Source: a virus. Taken from it: a stretch of 64,000 bases of DNA. Numbering within the stretch: position 1 is the first letter of the stretch; the number at the start of each line of letters is the position of its first letter. The translations under genes were made by a program, and so were the position numbers. This document shows, piece after piece, positions 4,896 to 12,178 of this stretch. Where the stretch lies: positions 81,401 through 145,400 of IMG/VR virus record IMGVR_UViG_3300044213_000170; one strand, 5' to 3'. Under the pieces are notes generated by a model. It was not told the origin of the DNA. It searched no databases and was given only the letters and a program-made list of their open reading frames with translations.

Positions 4896-6379
4896 TATAC
4901 TATCATAAACCCTGGTAAATTATTACCGGGCATATGACTAGGGGCGTGATATTGGAATTTAAACTTTAAATCGGTGAACGGTTTCGCTGATGCAACTACT
5001 CCCCCCTCATCAGTGATATCCAATCTCCCCAAATATGCAGAACTTTGATTGACTACATTGGTCATCATTTTTGCATATTCTTCTGCATCAGGTCCTTTGG
5101 TCACTGCATTTAACGTGCCAACACCCAATGCATAAGTTAATATGTCTGTTGCAGCTTTAACTGGATTAGCTTTGAAACTAGGATATCCTGCTTCTTTTTC
5201 GGCGGCCTTGTCTTTTTTCATACCCATATAGAACTGACCGTCGGCAGGTAATCCTACAGGTCTTCCCCAAGGACCAGCAACCATTATTGGATAGATTGCC
5301 TTTAAGAAATCTCCGTAGTCTGTTGCACTATTGCCTTTTACTAAGGATTTCACTAAATTTTGAAGTGACGTCCAGTTATCAAATTCTCCGCCAAGGATCT
5401 CTACGGCTTTTTTATATTCAGGAATCTTAACAAAATTTGCAGCTTTTACCAACTTATCGACGTTCTTGCCGCCGGCATTAGGATGATATGCTTTAAATAA
5501 AGCAAATAGCTTTTCTTGTGTACTATCTTTCTTAATGGTTTTTTCAAAGTTATCCATTAAATCACTAATACTTCTGAAGCTAGTGCCACTACCTGTTAAA
5601 CTTTTAACACTAAACTTTGTAGAACCAACAATTACATCAACTAAAGGAAAATTGCCCTCGGCCGGAAATTCAATTGATTGATTGCCTTTAGCAAACATTA
5701 TAGGTGCTAATATTTCTCCAAAGTCTACACTCAATTGATTTCTTGCTCTATCAGTCAAATGTCGATTTACTTCCGGATCTAATGTAGTGTTGCCGCCACT
5801 GGCTGCTACATTAACTAAACCCAATAATATTTGCATTAATTCGGGACGAGTTTTTGTTTTTGCTAAGACTGCTTGTTGCGTAGCAGATATTAATTCGTCT
5901 TTTGTATATATTTTACCGGCTAACCCTAATGTTGTAGGTGTAAACTCTTTAATGCTTACACTAACGCCAGTCTCATCTGTCTTTGCACCAGAGCTAGCAA
6001 CAACCAGTGTATAAATTACTGTATTAACTACATTGTCCGCAGTATCATTGCCTTGTGGAGGTTTATTTGCTGATATAGGAGTGGCGCTTGTTTCGAAACT
6101 TAGAATATTGTTTCTATATTTGCCGCTGATTGCAGCCTGTTCAGGTTCTATTGGCAGGGAATCTAATCCATGCGATTGAAAATATTGCTTAATCGCTTGT
6201 TTCTCTGCTCCGAATATACGAATATAAAATACAGGGCTAATATTTTTTTTCTCCACTGCAAATCTGTAGTCAGGCAGTTGTTCTTGCAAATTTTTTGCAA
6301 GAGCCTGTGTTTCTGCGCGGGTCGCATATCGCGCCGCTACATCTAATTCTTCAGATATTGTTATTTCGTTAAATCTCAT
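4892..6379 (-). CDS. Putative PD-(D/E)XK-like nuclease with capsid-targeting-like N-terminus
   Basis: A 495-residue protein of no family I can name. The N-terminus MRFNEITISEE resembles the short T4 capsid-targeting peptide, which ends in (I/L)-X-E and is cut by the prohead protease. In the middle, E222 in a predicted helix (SVDFGEILAP), D248 (FPLVDVIV) and S257-V-K259 (KFSVKSLTGSG) are spaced like the helix-Glu, Asp and (E/S)-X-Lys set of restriction-endonuclease folds. The rest is low-similarity alpha/beta sequence. It lies immediately upstream of a DNA methyltransferase with abutting ends. It could be a head-packaged nuclease, a restriction partner, or a structural protein in which the motif is chance. 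Confidence 0.5.
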   Translation of the reverse strand: MRFNEITISEELDVAARYATRAETQALAKNLQEQLPDYRFAVEKKNISPVFYIRIFGAEKQAIKQYFQSHGLDSLPIEPEQAAISGKYRNNILSFETSATPISANKPPQGNDTADNVVNTVIYTLVVASSGAKTDETGVSVSIKEFTPTTLGLAGKIYTKDELISATQQAVLAKTKTRPELMQILLGLVNVAASGGNTTLDPEVNRHLTDRARNQLSVDFGEILAPIMFAKGNQSIEFPAEGNFPLVDVIVGSTKFSVKSLTGSGTSFRSISDLMDNFEKTIKKDSTQEKLFALFKAYHPNAGGKNVDKLVKAANFVKIPEYKKAVEILGGEFDNWTSLQNLVKSLVKGNSATDYGDFLKAIYPIMVAGPWGRPVGLPADGQFYMGMKKDKAAEKEAGYPSFKANPVKAATDILTYALGVGTLNAVTKGPDAEEYAKMMTNVVNQSSAYLGRLDITDEGGVVASAKPFTDLKFKFQYHAPSHMPGNNLPGFMIVY

Positions 6380-6512
6380 AATGAATGTCAGTTTAGTTTA
6401 TTTATTAAAAAACGTCAAGTTTGAAAATCTATTTCCCATATCAGTAGAAACCATAGGTTTTGTGCAATGCAACATAAATATATTAGTAGAAACACTGATA
6501 TAGGATAAGCAC

Positions 6513-6686
6513 ATGACAAAAATTATTAAAAAAATTAAAATGATTATTTCAAAAAGTCAGTCTCTTCAGTCTGACCTAGAACTTTATATTTCTAAACGTC
6601 GGCCAACTAACCAAGTAGATGTAGAACGTGCAATTACTGACTTTTATCGCCAAGCAGCAAGAGGCGGATATAATGTATTTCGTTGA
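6513..6686 (+). CDS. 57-residue hypothetical protein
   Basis: A plus-strand mini-gene too short for routine calling but with a good AGGA ribosome-binding site 9 nt before the ATG. It has a basic amphipathic N-terminus (TKIIKKIKMIISKSQ), then a conserved-looking tail (YISKRRPTNQVDVERAITDFYRQAARGGY) reminiscent of small bacterial proteins of unknown function. It forms a pair with the 33-residue frame downstream, against the strand of its large neighbours, and both end at a bidirectional terminator. Confidence 0.65.
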   Translation: MTKIIKKIKMIISKSQSLQSDLELYISKRRPTNQVDVERAITDFYRQAARGGYNVFR

Positions 6687-6748
6687 AATCTAATGGCATT
6701 TTATTTTTCTATCTTGGAAGATTAATCAGAAAAACAAGGACTATAACC

Positions 6749-6850
6749 ATGAAAAATATTAAAGAATTCATTAATGAACTCGTTTATTTTGTACAGCTTT
6801 TTAAAAATAATTGGAAGCTAAAATTTACTGATATTTTACGGAACGAGTAA
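6749..6850 (+). CDS. 33-residue hypothetical protein
   Basis: A tiny plus-strand frame with an AAGGA site at ideal spacing. It encodes a hydrophobic/aromatic helix (FINELVYFVQLFKNNWKLKF) that could be membrane-associated. A terminator follows within 20 nt. Function unknown; small phage proteins of this type often act on host targets, but nothing in the sequence shows that here. Confidence 0.5.
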   Translation: MKNIKEFINELVYFVQLFKNNWKLKFTDILRNE

Positions 6851-6860
6851 AGCATTAACA

Positions 6861-6881
6861 AAAAGGGGCAATGCCCCTTTT
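6861..6881. terminator. Bidirectional rho-independent terminator
   Basis: AAAAGGGGCA (6861-6870) and TGCCCCTTTT (6872-6881) are perfect arms separated by one base. A-runs and T-runs on both sides let it work for the plus-strand mini-genes and for the minus-strand fusion gene ending at 6880. Confidence 0.85.
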
Positions 6882-7632
6882 ATTTTCTTTCTATGTCTTC
6901 TTCTATACAACTATCCCCGTATTGTATCTCTACTATTTTACAGGGCCAATCGTATGGGTTAATCAATTGATGCCAATGACCGACGGGTATATATACGCTC
7001 ATGTGTTGTTCTAGTTCTTTTGAGGGCAATGTATAACCATTATTCATCATGCTGTTTAATAGACATTTGCCCTCACTAACTAACCAAAATTCATTACGCT
7101 TAAAGTGTCGTTGCATACTTAGACTGCTGTACGGGTCAATAGTCAATTCCTTTACTTTACATCCATCTACTTCGTGTAATACACGATAGTATCCCCATTG
7201 ACGTTCTGTTTTTGGTGCTTTCCATTCTTGCAATATCCAGCTACTACTATTGGCTTTATTTTCGCCGCCGACGCCGAACATGAAAAGCACACCTTTACAA
7301 ATCATCTCAGGGATATTCAGTGCGGTTCGATCTCCCCCATTTGCAAAAATAATTTCATCGTTAGGATATTGGGTTTGCATTGCCCGAATAAACTCACAAG
7401 CACTGCCGTCGGCATCATCAAAGCCATATGCCGCATCAACTACGTCGATCGAACTAACGATTAGTTGTCGTTCATACAGTGGCATAAAGCTGCGGCCTTT
7501 CTTACGCTCAAGCCACTGATCGCTATTAACGCCTACTATAAGTTTATCACCAAGTGCTTTTGCCGCTTTAAAGTAAGCAATATGTCCGCTGTGTAGCGGA
7601 TCGAATCCGCCTGTTGTAAGTACTATTTTCAT
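6880..7632 (-). CDS. Nucleotidylyltransferase-cupin fusion
   Basis: The N-terminal ~130 residues are a cytidylyl/adenylyltransferase domain of the RfaE/TagD type, with the nucleotide-binding signature GGFDPLHSGH (residues 8-17) and NSDQWLERKKGR. The C-terminal ~110 residues are a cupin like the C-terminal part of type II mannose-6-phosphate isomerases (WGYYRVLHE, LSMQRHFKRNEFWLVSEG, VYIPVGHWHQLINP). The role is probably making or handling an activated sugar, in line with the distant glycan cassette at 34-41 kb. The neighbours are recombination genes, so the position is unrelated to its chemistry. The substrate is unknown. Confidence 0.8.
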   Translation of the reverse strand: MKIVLTTGGFDPLHSGHIAYFKAAKALGDKLIVGVNSDQWLERKKGRSFMPLYERQLIVSSIDVVDAAYGFDDADGSACEFIRAMQTQYPNDEIIFANGGDRTALNIPEMICKGVLFMFGVGGENKANSSSWILQEWKAPKTERQWGYYRVLHEVDGCKVKELTIDPYSSLSMQRHFKRNEFWLVSEGKCLLNSMMNNGYTLPSKELEQHMSVYIPVGHWHQLINPYDWPCKIVEIQYGDSCIEEDIERK

Positions 7633-7636
7633 AATT

Positions 7637-8089
7637 TTACAGTGTAATATCTTCCATCCCAGCAGTTCTTAGTCTGCTGATGTGACCTAGCATAAAGTTT
7701 TTACTTTCTATGCCTTTCATTAGTCCCAACCATTTATTGCGTACCAGTGCAACTTCATTTATAAGAGTTTCATAATCGATTACTTCATCCTCACCGTCGA
7801 CATACTTTTCAGCATCTCGACTGGTCAATGCTCGATTATAGTTTTCAAGATATTTTTGAAAATGTTTTTTACGAATTTTCTTAAGTTGAATATTCAAATA
7901 ATTCAATACTGCTTCAATTTCTTGCAATTGATTAAACCGATGCTCAGTTATACCAGGAAGATCCGAAATACTTCTTTCTAATCGCCCTCGCACACCACAA
8001 TCGAGTTTAGCTTCCTGTAGTTCATTTTCGTAATAATTAATGAACTCAGGAAGATTACCGATGTCTTGAACTATTTTATGATACCACAT
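7637..8089 (-). CDS. uvsY: UvsY-like recombination mediator
   Basis: A 150-residue protein two genes downstream of uvsX, the expected place. UvsY loads the UvsX recombinase onto gp32-coated single-stranded DNA. The C-terminal half (YETLINEVALVRNKWLGLM, then KNFMLGHISRLRTAG) has the pattern of T4 UvsY, including the helix pair near the end; length matches the family (about 140-150). It overlaps the preceding small gene by one base. The call rests on position and C-terminal pattern, so it is less certain than UvsX. Confidence 0.65.
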   Translation of the reverse strand: MWYHKIVQDIGNLPEFINYYENELQEAKLDCGVRGRLERSISDLPGITEHRFNQLQEIEAVLNYLNIQLKKIRKKHFQKYLENYNRALTSRDAEKYVDGEDEVIDYETLINEVALVRNKWLGLMKGIESKNFMLGHISRLRTAGMEDITL

Positions 8090-8325
8090 TAGTCTTCGTA
8101 GTCGTAATTTTCATCATCAGCATCGTCGTCGAAATTACCAGCATATTCGTCATAACTACGTTTAGTATATGTATCGATTGATGCAAACTCTTTTAACGAG
8201 TTGTCATCTAGCATATCAACTAACATACTCATGATAGTATCACTGGCTTCTTGCCGATCTTTTGCAGGAATATATTGTTTAAGGGTAGAATATACTTCGC
8301 CCAATACATCAACTTCTATAGTCAT
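8089..8325 (-). CDS. Small acidic protein between uvsX and uvsY
   Basis: 78 residues with a helical first half (LGEVYSTLKQYIPAKDRQEA) and a strongly acidic tail (FDDDADDENYDYED). It overlaps uvsX by 4 nt upstream and the uvsY-like gene by 1 nt downstream, so the three genes are translationally coupled. The acidic tail resembles the protein-docking tails of DNA-metabolism factors, which suggests a recombination accessory role. No named family recognised. Confidence 0.7.
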   Translation of the reverse strand: MTIEVDVLGEVYSTLKQYIPAKDRQEASDTIMSMLVDMLDDNSLKEFASIDTYTKRSYDEYAGNFDDDADDENYDYED

Positions 8326-9395
8326 TGTTCTTCCTCTTGGGGTTCTTCGGCAGTCACGGTCGATTGTCGATGGGGATTTTTGCTGAAATCTTCCATAACC
8401 TGATCCAATGTGCCATCTTCATTTCGTTCCCATGCTTTTCGGAATTGTTTGATAATGGTACCGTCTGCTAATGTATATTTAAGACTATTGCCTTCTTTCT
8501 GCAATAAACCTTTAGATTCGATCATATCAACTAATCCGCTGTAGGGGTTCATTCCGGTTTCATAAGGGATTTTAATTTGGACTGATTCAAAAGGTTTCGC
8601 ATATCGTGTTTTCATAATCTTACAAGCGGCACGAATACCTTTAACTTCGCTGACTTTGTTGCCATCTTCATCCTCTTTGAGTTTAAGTTTACGCATTGCA
8701 ACAACGATAGAGCTTGCATAGATAAAGCCCTGACCACCTGAAATCTTGTCATCAGGATCAAACATATCCTGTGATGCGTAGGTGTGGTTAGTTGCAACGA
8801 GTCCGATATTCAAATCACCGATCATATTCACACAGTTACGAACAAGAGCAGTCAGTGCCTTTGGCTTACGTCCCATGTCACCCTTCATATCACCGGCTTC
8901 GAACTGATTAACGTCTGTTGGTGTCAACATCATACCCAATGAGTCAAGTACAAACATAACCTTTGGGCGACTATCTTCTGGCAGTGCCTTATACTCTTTA
9001 ACAAAGTCACTGATCAACTTAGCAACGTCGTCAATCATCGCTACGTTAAGTTTAAGAAGTTTATCTTCGGAAGTATCTACTCCCAAAGCATGTAACCAGG
9101 CCTCGTCTAATGCATTTTCTGTATCGACGAGAATAACATAAATTCCCTGTTCTTGTGCATTCTTGACTAAGTTTCCACTACAGATAAATGATTTACCTGC
9201 GCCCGATTCACCCGCAAATACTGTTACTTTACCTAACGGTACTCCTTTATTAAAATCGCCGCTGATAAGATAGTTTAGTGCATAATTATTTGTAGAGATC
9301 CAAGTGTCTGGATCGCGGAATCCGATACTGATTCCATCGATGCTTTTTGTAATATTTTTTCTAAATTTACTTACATCAAAAGGTTTAGTTGCCAT
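8322..9395 (-). CDS. uvsX: UvsX recombinase (RecA-like)
   Basis: A 357-residue RecA-family strand-exchange ATPase for recombination-dependent replication and repair. Walker A is GESGAGKS (residues 62-69); Walker B is the hydrophobic strand MFVLDSLGMM near 150; SGGQGFIYASS near 220 matches the DNA-binding loop region of the family. Length fits T4-type UvsX (about 390) slightly shortened. It is the first gene of the uvsX-small-uvsY operon. An AGACAA/TTGTCT palindrome lies upstream. Confidence 0.95.
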   Translation of the reverse strand: MATKPFDVSKFRKNITKSIDGISIGFRDPDTWISTNNYALNYLISGDFNKGVPLGKVTVFAGESGAGKSFICSGNLVKNAQEQGIYVILVDTENALDEAWLHALGVDTSEDKLLKLNVAMIDDVAKLISDFVKEYKALPEDSRPKVMFVLDSLGMMLTPTDVNQFEAGDMKGDMGRKPKALTALVRNCVNMIGDLNIGLVATNHTYASQDMFDPDDKISGGQGFIYASSIVVAMRKLKLKEDEDGNKVSEVKGIRAACKIMKTRYAKPFESVQIKIPYETGMNPYSGLVDMIESKGLLQKEGNSLKYTLADGTIIKQFRKAWERNEDGTLDQVMEDFSKNPHRQSTVTAEEPQEEEQ

Positions 9396-9428
9396 GATTA
9401 GTTTCCTTAGTTAATTTTTAATATGTAG

Positions 9429-9444
9429 AGACAAATAGTTGTCT
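9429..9444. promoter_or_regulatory. Palindrome upstream of uvsX
   Basis: AGACAA-ATAG-TTGTCT is a perfect 6-4-6 palindrome 34 nt before the uvsX start, with a weak TATATA -10-like element just upstream of it in the minus direction. It is operator-like, but nothing identifies a binding protein. Confidence 0.4.
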
Positions 9445-9546
9445 GTATTCCTATATAGCATTTTACGATATTCAAACAATTTAGTCGATAATCCCCGGAA
9501 TTTTCGAAAACTAATTGCAATTTCATGTTACATTTACAATAGAAAT

Positions 9547-9567
9547 GTAGGGGACCGTCTCCCCTAC
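9547..9567 (-). terminator. Hairpin after gp32
   Basis: GTAGGGGA and TCCCCTAC pair around a 5-nt loop, 24 nt past the gp32 stop. The following T-tract (ATTTCTATT) is imperfect. It probably separates gp32 from the uvsX operon. Confidence 0.6.
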
Positions 9568-9590
9568 AAGACACAAGCTAACAATAATAA

Positions 9591-10598
9591 TTATTGTTTC
9601 TGACGGTTACGAATTTGTGCTAAGATGTCCATGGCATTTTTACTGCCGCTGGCTGCAGGGGCAGTTACTGCCGGTGCAGAATCTTCTGTATCAAACGGAG
9701 GATTTTCTTCTACTGCTGCTGTAGGTAGTGGAGGTGTGGATTTAGTTACTACAGGAGTCGATGCTGGAGCCGCACCTGCATCACCACGCATATTATTCAA
9801 CTCGGTATTCATCATACCTGAAGGTTTGTAGTATGCACCCCAACGTTCCATATCGTATGGCTCACCATCTACAGATGCTTCGAACATCTCTTTGATGATC
9901 TTCAATTCGACTTCACTTGGTTTCTTAGGCAAAAAGTCTGCCAAGTTATACAAACCAAATCGCTCAATGGCTTGAAGTTCATCAGTAGTCAATGCATTTT
10001 CGCGACGTGCCCAAGTACTAGTACTATAGTCGGCGTATCCACCTTTCGAAGTTTTCTTGATGTTGAAATCAAGTCCTGCTTCGTAATCAGTTGGCATATT
10101 TTCTAACTCTGGATCCATCAATGCATTTTTAACCAAGTTAAAAATCTGTGGACTAATAACAAAACGACGAATTGGATTCTCTGGGGTTTTGTCGTCACTT
10201 AGCGGGTTCTCACGAACGAAGCCTTGGAACAAGTAGCTTTTCTTTTTCCAATATTTACGACCCATTTCCTCGAGTGCAGGATCTTTAAACCAAGTACGCA
10301 CTTCTGCCAGAACGGGACAAGATTCTTGCCACATTTCAACGCATGGTACTTGTACAAAAGTTGGTTTACTATCCGGTTGACCTTTGATGCCAGCGAATGG
10401 CAATTTGATCATTAATCGCTCGACCCAGAAAAAACTATTTTTATCATTTGCGTCAGGGAGGAAACGTACACGAGCGGTAGTTCCTTCTGCGATATTCCAA
10501 TGGGCGTAAATGCCATTGTCACCGCCTTGAGATCCTTGTGGACCTTTGTTTTCTTGTGCTGCCAATTTGGCGCGAATTTCTGCTAAAGATGTGGCCAT
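9591..10598 (-). CDS. 32: gp32-like single-stranded DNA-binding protein
   Basis: 335 residues. Coats single-stranded DNA during replication, recombination and repair. The N-terminus is a basic helix (LAEIRAKLAAQE) like the cooperative domain of gp32. The OB-fold core contains ARVRFLPDANDKNSFFWVERL and a Cys pair (C86, C94 in VQVPCVEMWQESCPVL) in the region of the T4 zinc site, followed by KYWKKKSYLFQGFV. A Pro/Ala/acidic linker leads to the C-terminal helix MDILAQIRNRQ; the tail is less acidic than in T4. It has its own sigma-70 promoter and a hairpin in the leader; the ribosome site AAGGAG is strong. Confidence 0.93.
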   Translation of the reverse strand: MATSLAEIRAKLAAQENKGPQGSQGGDNGIYAHWNIAEGTTARVRFLPDANDKNSFFWVERLMIKLPFAGIKGQPDSKPTFVQVPCVEMWQESCPVLAEVRTWFKDPALEEMGRKYWKKKSYLFQGFVRENPLSDDKTPENPIRRFVISPQIFNLVKNALMDPELENMPTDYEAGLDFNIKKTSKGGYADYSTSTWARRENALTTDELQAIERFGLYNLADFLPKKPSEVELKIIKEMFEASVDGEPYDMERWGAYYKPSGMMNTELNNMRGDAGAAPASTPVVTKSTPPLPTAAVEENPPFDTEDSAPAVTAPAASGSKNAMDILAQIRNRQKQ

Positions 10599-10645
10599 AA
10601 TATTTCTCCTTAAAAAATGCCATAATGTTTTGTGCCTAGATATAA

Positions 10646-10662
10646 ACTTGCACCGTGCAAGT
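10646..10662 (-). promoter_or_regulatory. Palindrome in the gp32 promoter/leader
   Basis: ACTTGCAC-C-GTGCAAGT is a perfect 8-1-8 palindrome whose right end overlaps the -10 box of the gp32 promoter. It could be a repressor operator or an mRNA leader hairpin; T4 gp32 is known to repress its own translation through a leader pseudoknot. Confidence 0.55.
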
Positions 10663-10689
10663 ATATAACAATAATATTTAGCCTGTCAA
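10660..10689 (-). promoter_or_regulatory. Sigma-70 promoter of gp32
   Basis: The minus strand carries TTGACA (10689-10684), an 18-nt spacer and TATACT (10665-10660), about 60 nt before the start codon. Confidence 0.75.
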
Positions 10690-10753
10690 GACAAAAAGTA
10701 AATTTTTCTTCCGGCACAGATTTAGTATAGCTGTGCTTTCGGTTAAAATCAAA

Positions 10754-12136
10754 TTATTTGGTTAAACCTGCCAAACGTTTAAGTATGCTGAATGATTCTT
10801 CGCTTTCGTGCACTGCTGCACTCATTCTGCTCAAATCCCTATCGTTGGTGCTGGCGCCGTAATTGCTTCTGGGATCCTGGACTGTCATTTTAGGAATTTC
10901 CATTTGAGCAGATAATATTACATTTTCTGCACGATCCACTTCTTCTTTACTCTCGAAATAATATACACCATCTTCAACTCGATATTCGAATCCCCATTCA
11001 TCCAATAGTTCATTTAATTTTTCATCAACGGTATCATCTGTTTCAAATTCAGGATGTTGTGTTGTATAGGGTTCAGGATTGTCTATTTTACTCAATGGGC
11101 TACTATTTTCTTCGAGGCTGTTGGCCCAAGCTTCGAATTCTTCGCCTACTTTGTCGCTATGTGATTTGTATGCGCGATGCACGATAGGCAATGCATCCAA
11201 TAACCGATCATCAAATACACGTTTGACAAATCGTTCTTTTAATGCATCCATATCAAATTCTTCTTCATCTAATACTTCAGGGGTCCACAATGCACGATAT
11301 TGTTCATATCCTCGTTGACCTCTGACTGTAAATAAATCTCTATGTAGTTTACCATAATGATCTATTGCAGCTTCAACCATCACTTGAGTTTCTACATCGT
11401 CAAATTTGCGACCTCGCATATTGCGTACAAAATGCTTTAGCGAATTCATTTCACTAATCAATTTGCTAATATGTTTGCCGAACTCGTCATGAATGGCGCC
11501 ACCGTTTTTAACGTGACGGGCATATGCGCGGGCCCCATTGACTGTGGTGCCTTCGGGTAGTCTAAAACGTTCTCCAAGGGAATTCTCGACGTAGAAACAT
11601 TCGATATTACGACTTCTTGCGCCGGGCTTTGTTTCGTCCACAATGGGTTTGCTATGTCTTGCTATGATTCGAACGTTTTCTAATTTTTGATAACTGCTGC
11701 GACTAGTACCATAAAATTTGTTTTCATTTAAGTTTACATCGTCTGAAGAGACAACCTCTGCATCTTTATTGGCGTGCTTTAAGTCACGCAAATTTAGCCC
11801 GCTTTTTGCAATATCTCTGATATCAAAACTATCAAAACTGTTTTGCATCGAGAAACGGCGTAGACCACGTAAAAACTGGTACCAATTGTTTTTAACTTCT
11901 TCGGGCATTTCTGCGTCGATTTCTTTGTCAAAATAAACTTTTAAAGTTTGATTGTCGACCATGCTAATGGTTATGTTTCCGTAATTTTTCCCGTTATCCA
12001 CATAGTCGAAGTTAAAGAATCTTGCCTTTGTAGGATCTACAGTACTTTTGGCATTTTCGTCGCCGATGTTGATATTCGAAAATCTATTGCGAATTTTATC
12101 AAATAAGTTTTCGGCCGTTTTTTCAATTGCTATCAT
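10754..12136 (-). CDS. Hypothetical protein, probably virion-associated
   Basis: 460 residues with no family I can name. The sequence is charged and mixed alpha/beta; a middle section rich in Arg, Lys and His (residues ~190-300) and acidic stretches near 290 and 380 stand out. The C-terminus ends SILKRLAGLTK, sharing a LxxLAGL peptide with three other proteins of this region. A T4-type late promoter (TATAAATA) lies 8 nt before the start, so expression with virion genes is likely. It lies between gp32 and the large terminase. Confidence 0.6.
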   Translation of the reverse strand: MIAIEKTAENLFDKIRNRFSNINIGDENAKSTVDPTKARFFNFDYVDNGKNYGNITISMVDNQTLKVYFDKEIDAEMPEEVKNNWYQFLRGLRRFSMQNSFDSFDIRDIAKSGLNLRDLKHANKDAEVVSSDDVNLNENKFYGTSRSSYQKLENVRIIARHSKPIVDETKPGARSRNIECFYVENSLGERFRLPEGTTVNGARAYARHVKNGGAIHDEFGKHISKLISEMNSLKHFVRNMRGRKFDDVETQVMVEAAIDHYGKLHRDLFTVRGQRGYEQYRALWTPEVLDEEEFDMDALKERFVKRVFDDRLLDALPIVHRAYKSHSDKVGEEFEAWANSLEENSSPLSKIDNPEPYTTQHPEFETDDTVDEKLNELLDEWGFEYRVEDGVYYFESKEEVDRAENVILSAQMEIPKMTVQDPRSNYGASTNDRDLSRMSAAVHESEESFSILKRLAGLTK

Positions 12137-12143
12137 AGTATAG

Positions 12144-12151
12144 TATTTATA
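12144..12151 (-). promoter_or_regulatory. T4-type late promoter TATAAATA
   Basis: An exact match on the minus strand to the T4 late -10 element, just before the 460-residue gene. Confidence 0.55.
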
Positions 12152-12178
12152 AATTTATGCAAATCCATATGCTGCAAA

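Noticed and set aside
9547-9567. T4-like replication origin at the hairpin between gp32 and uvsX
   Set aside because: A single GC-rich hairpin after gp32 is explained as a transcription terminator; no iterons or other origin signals were seen.
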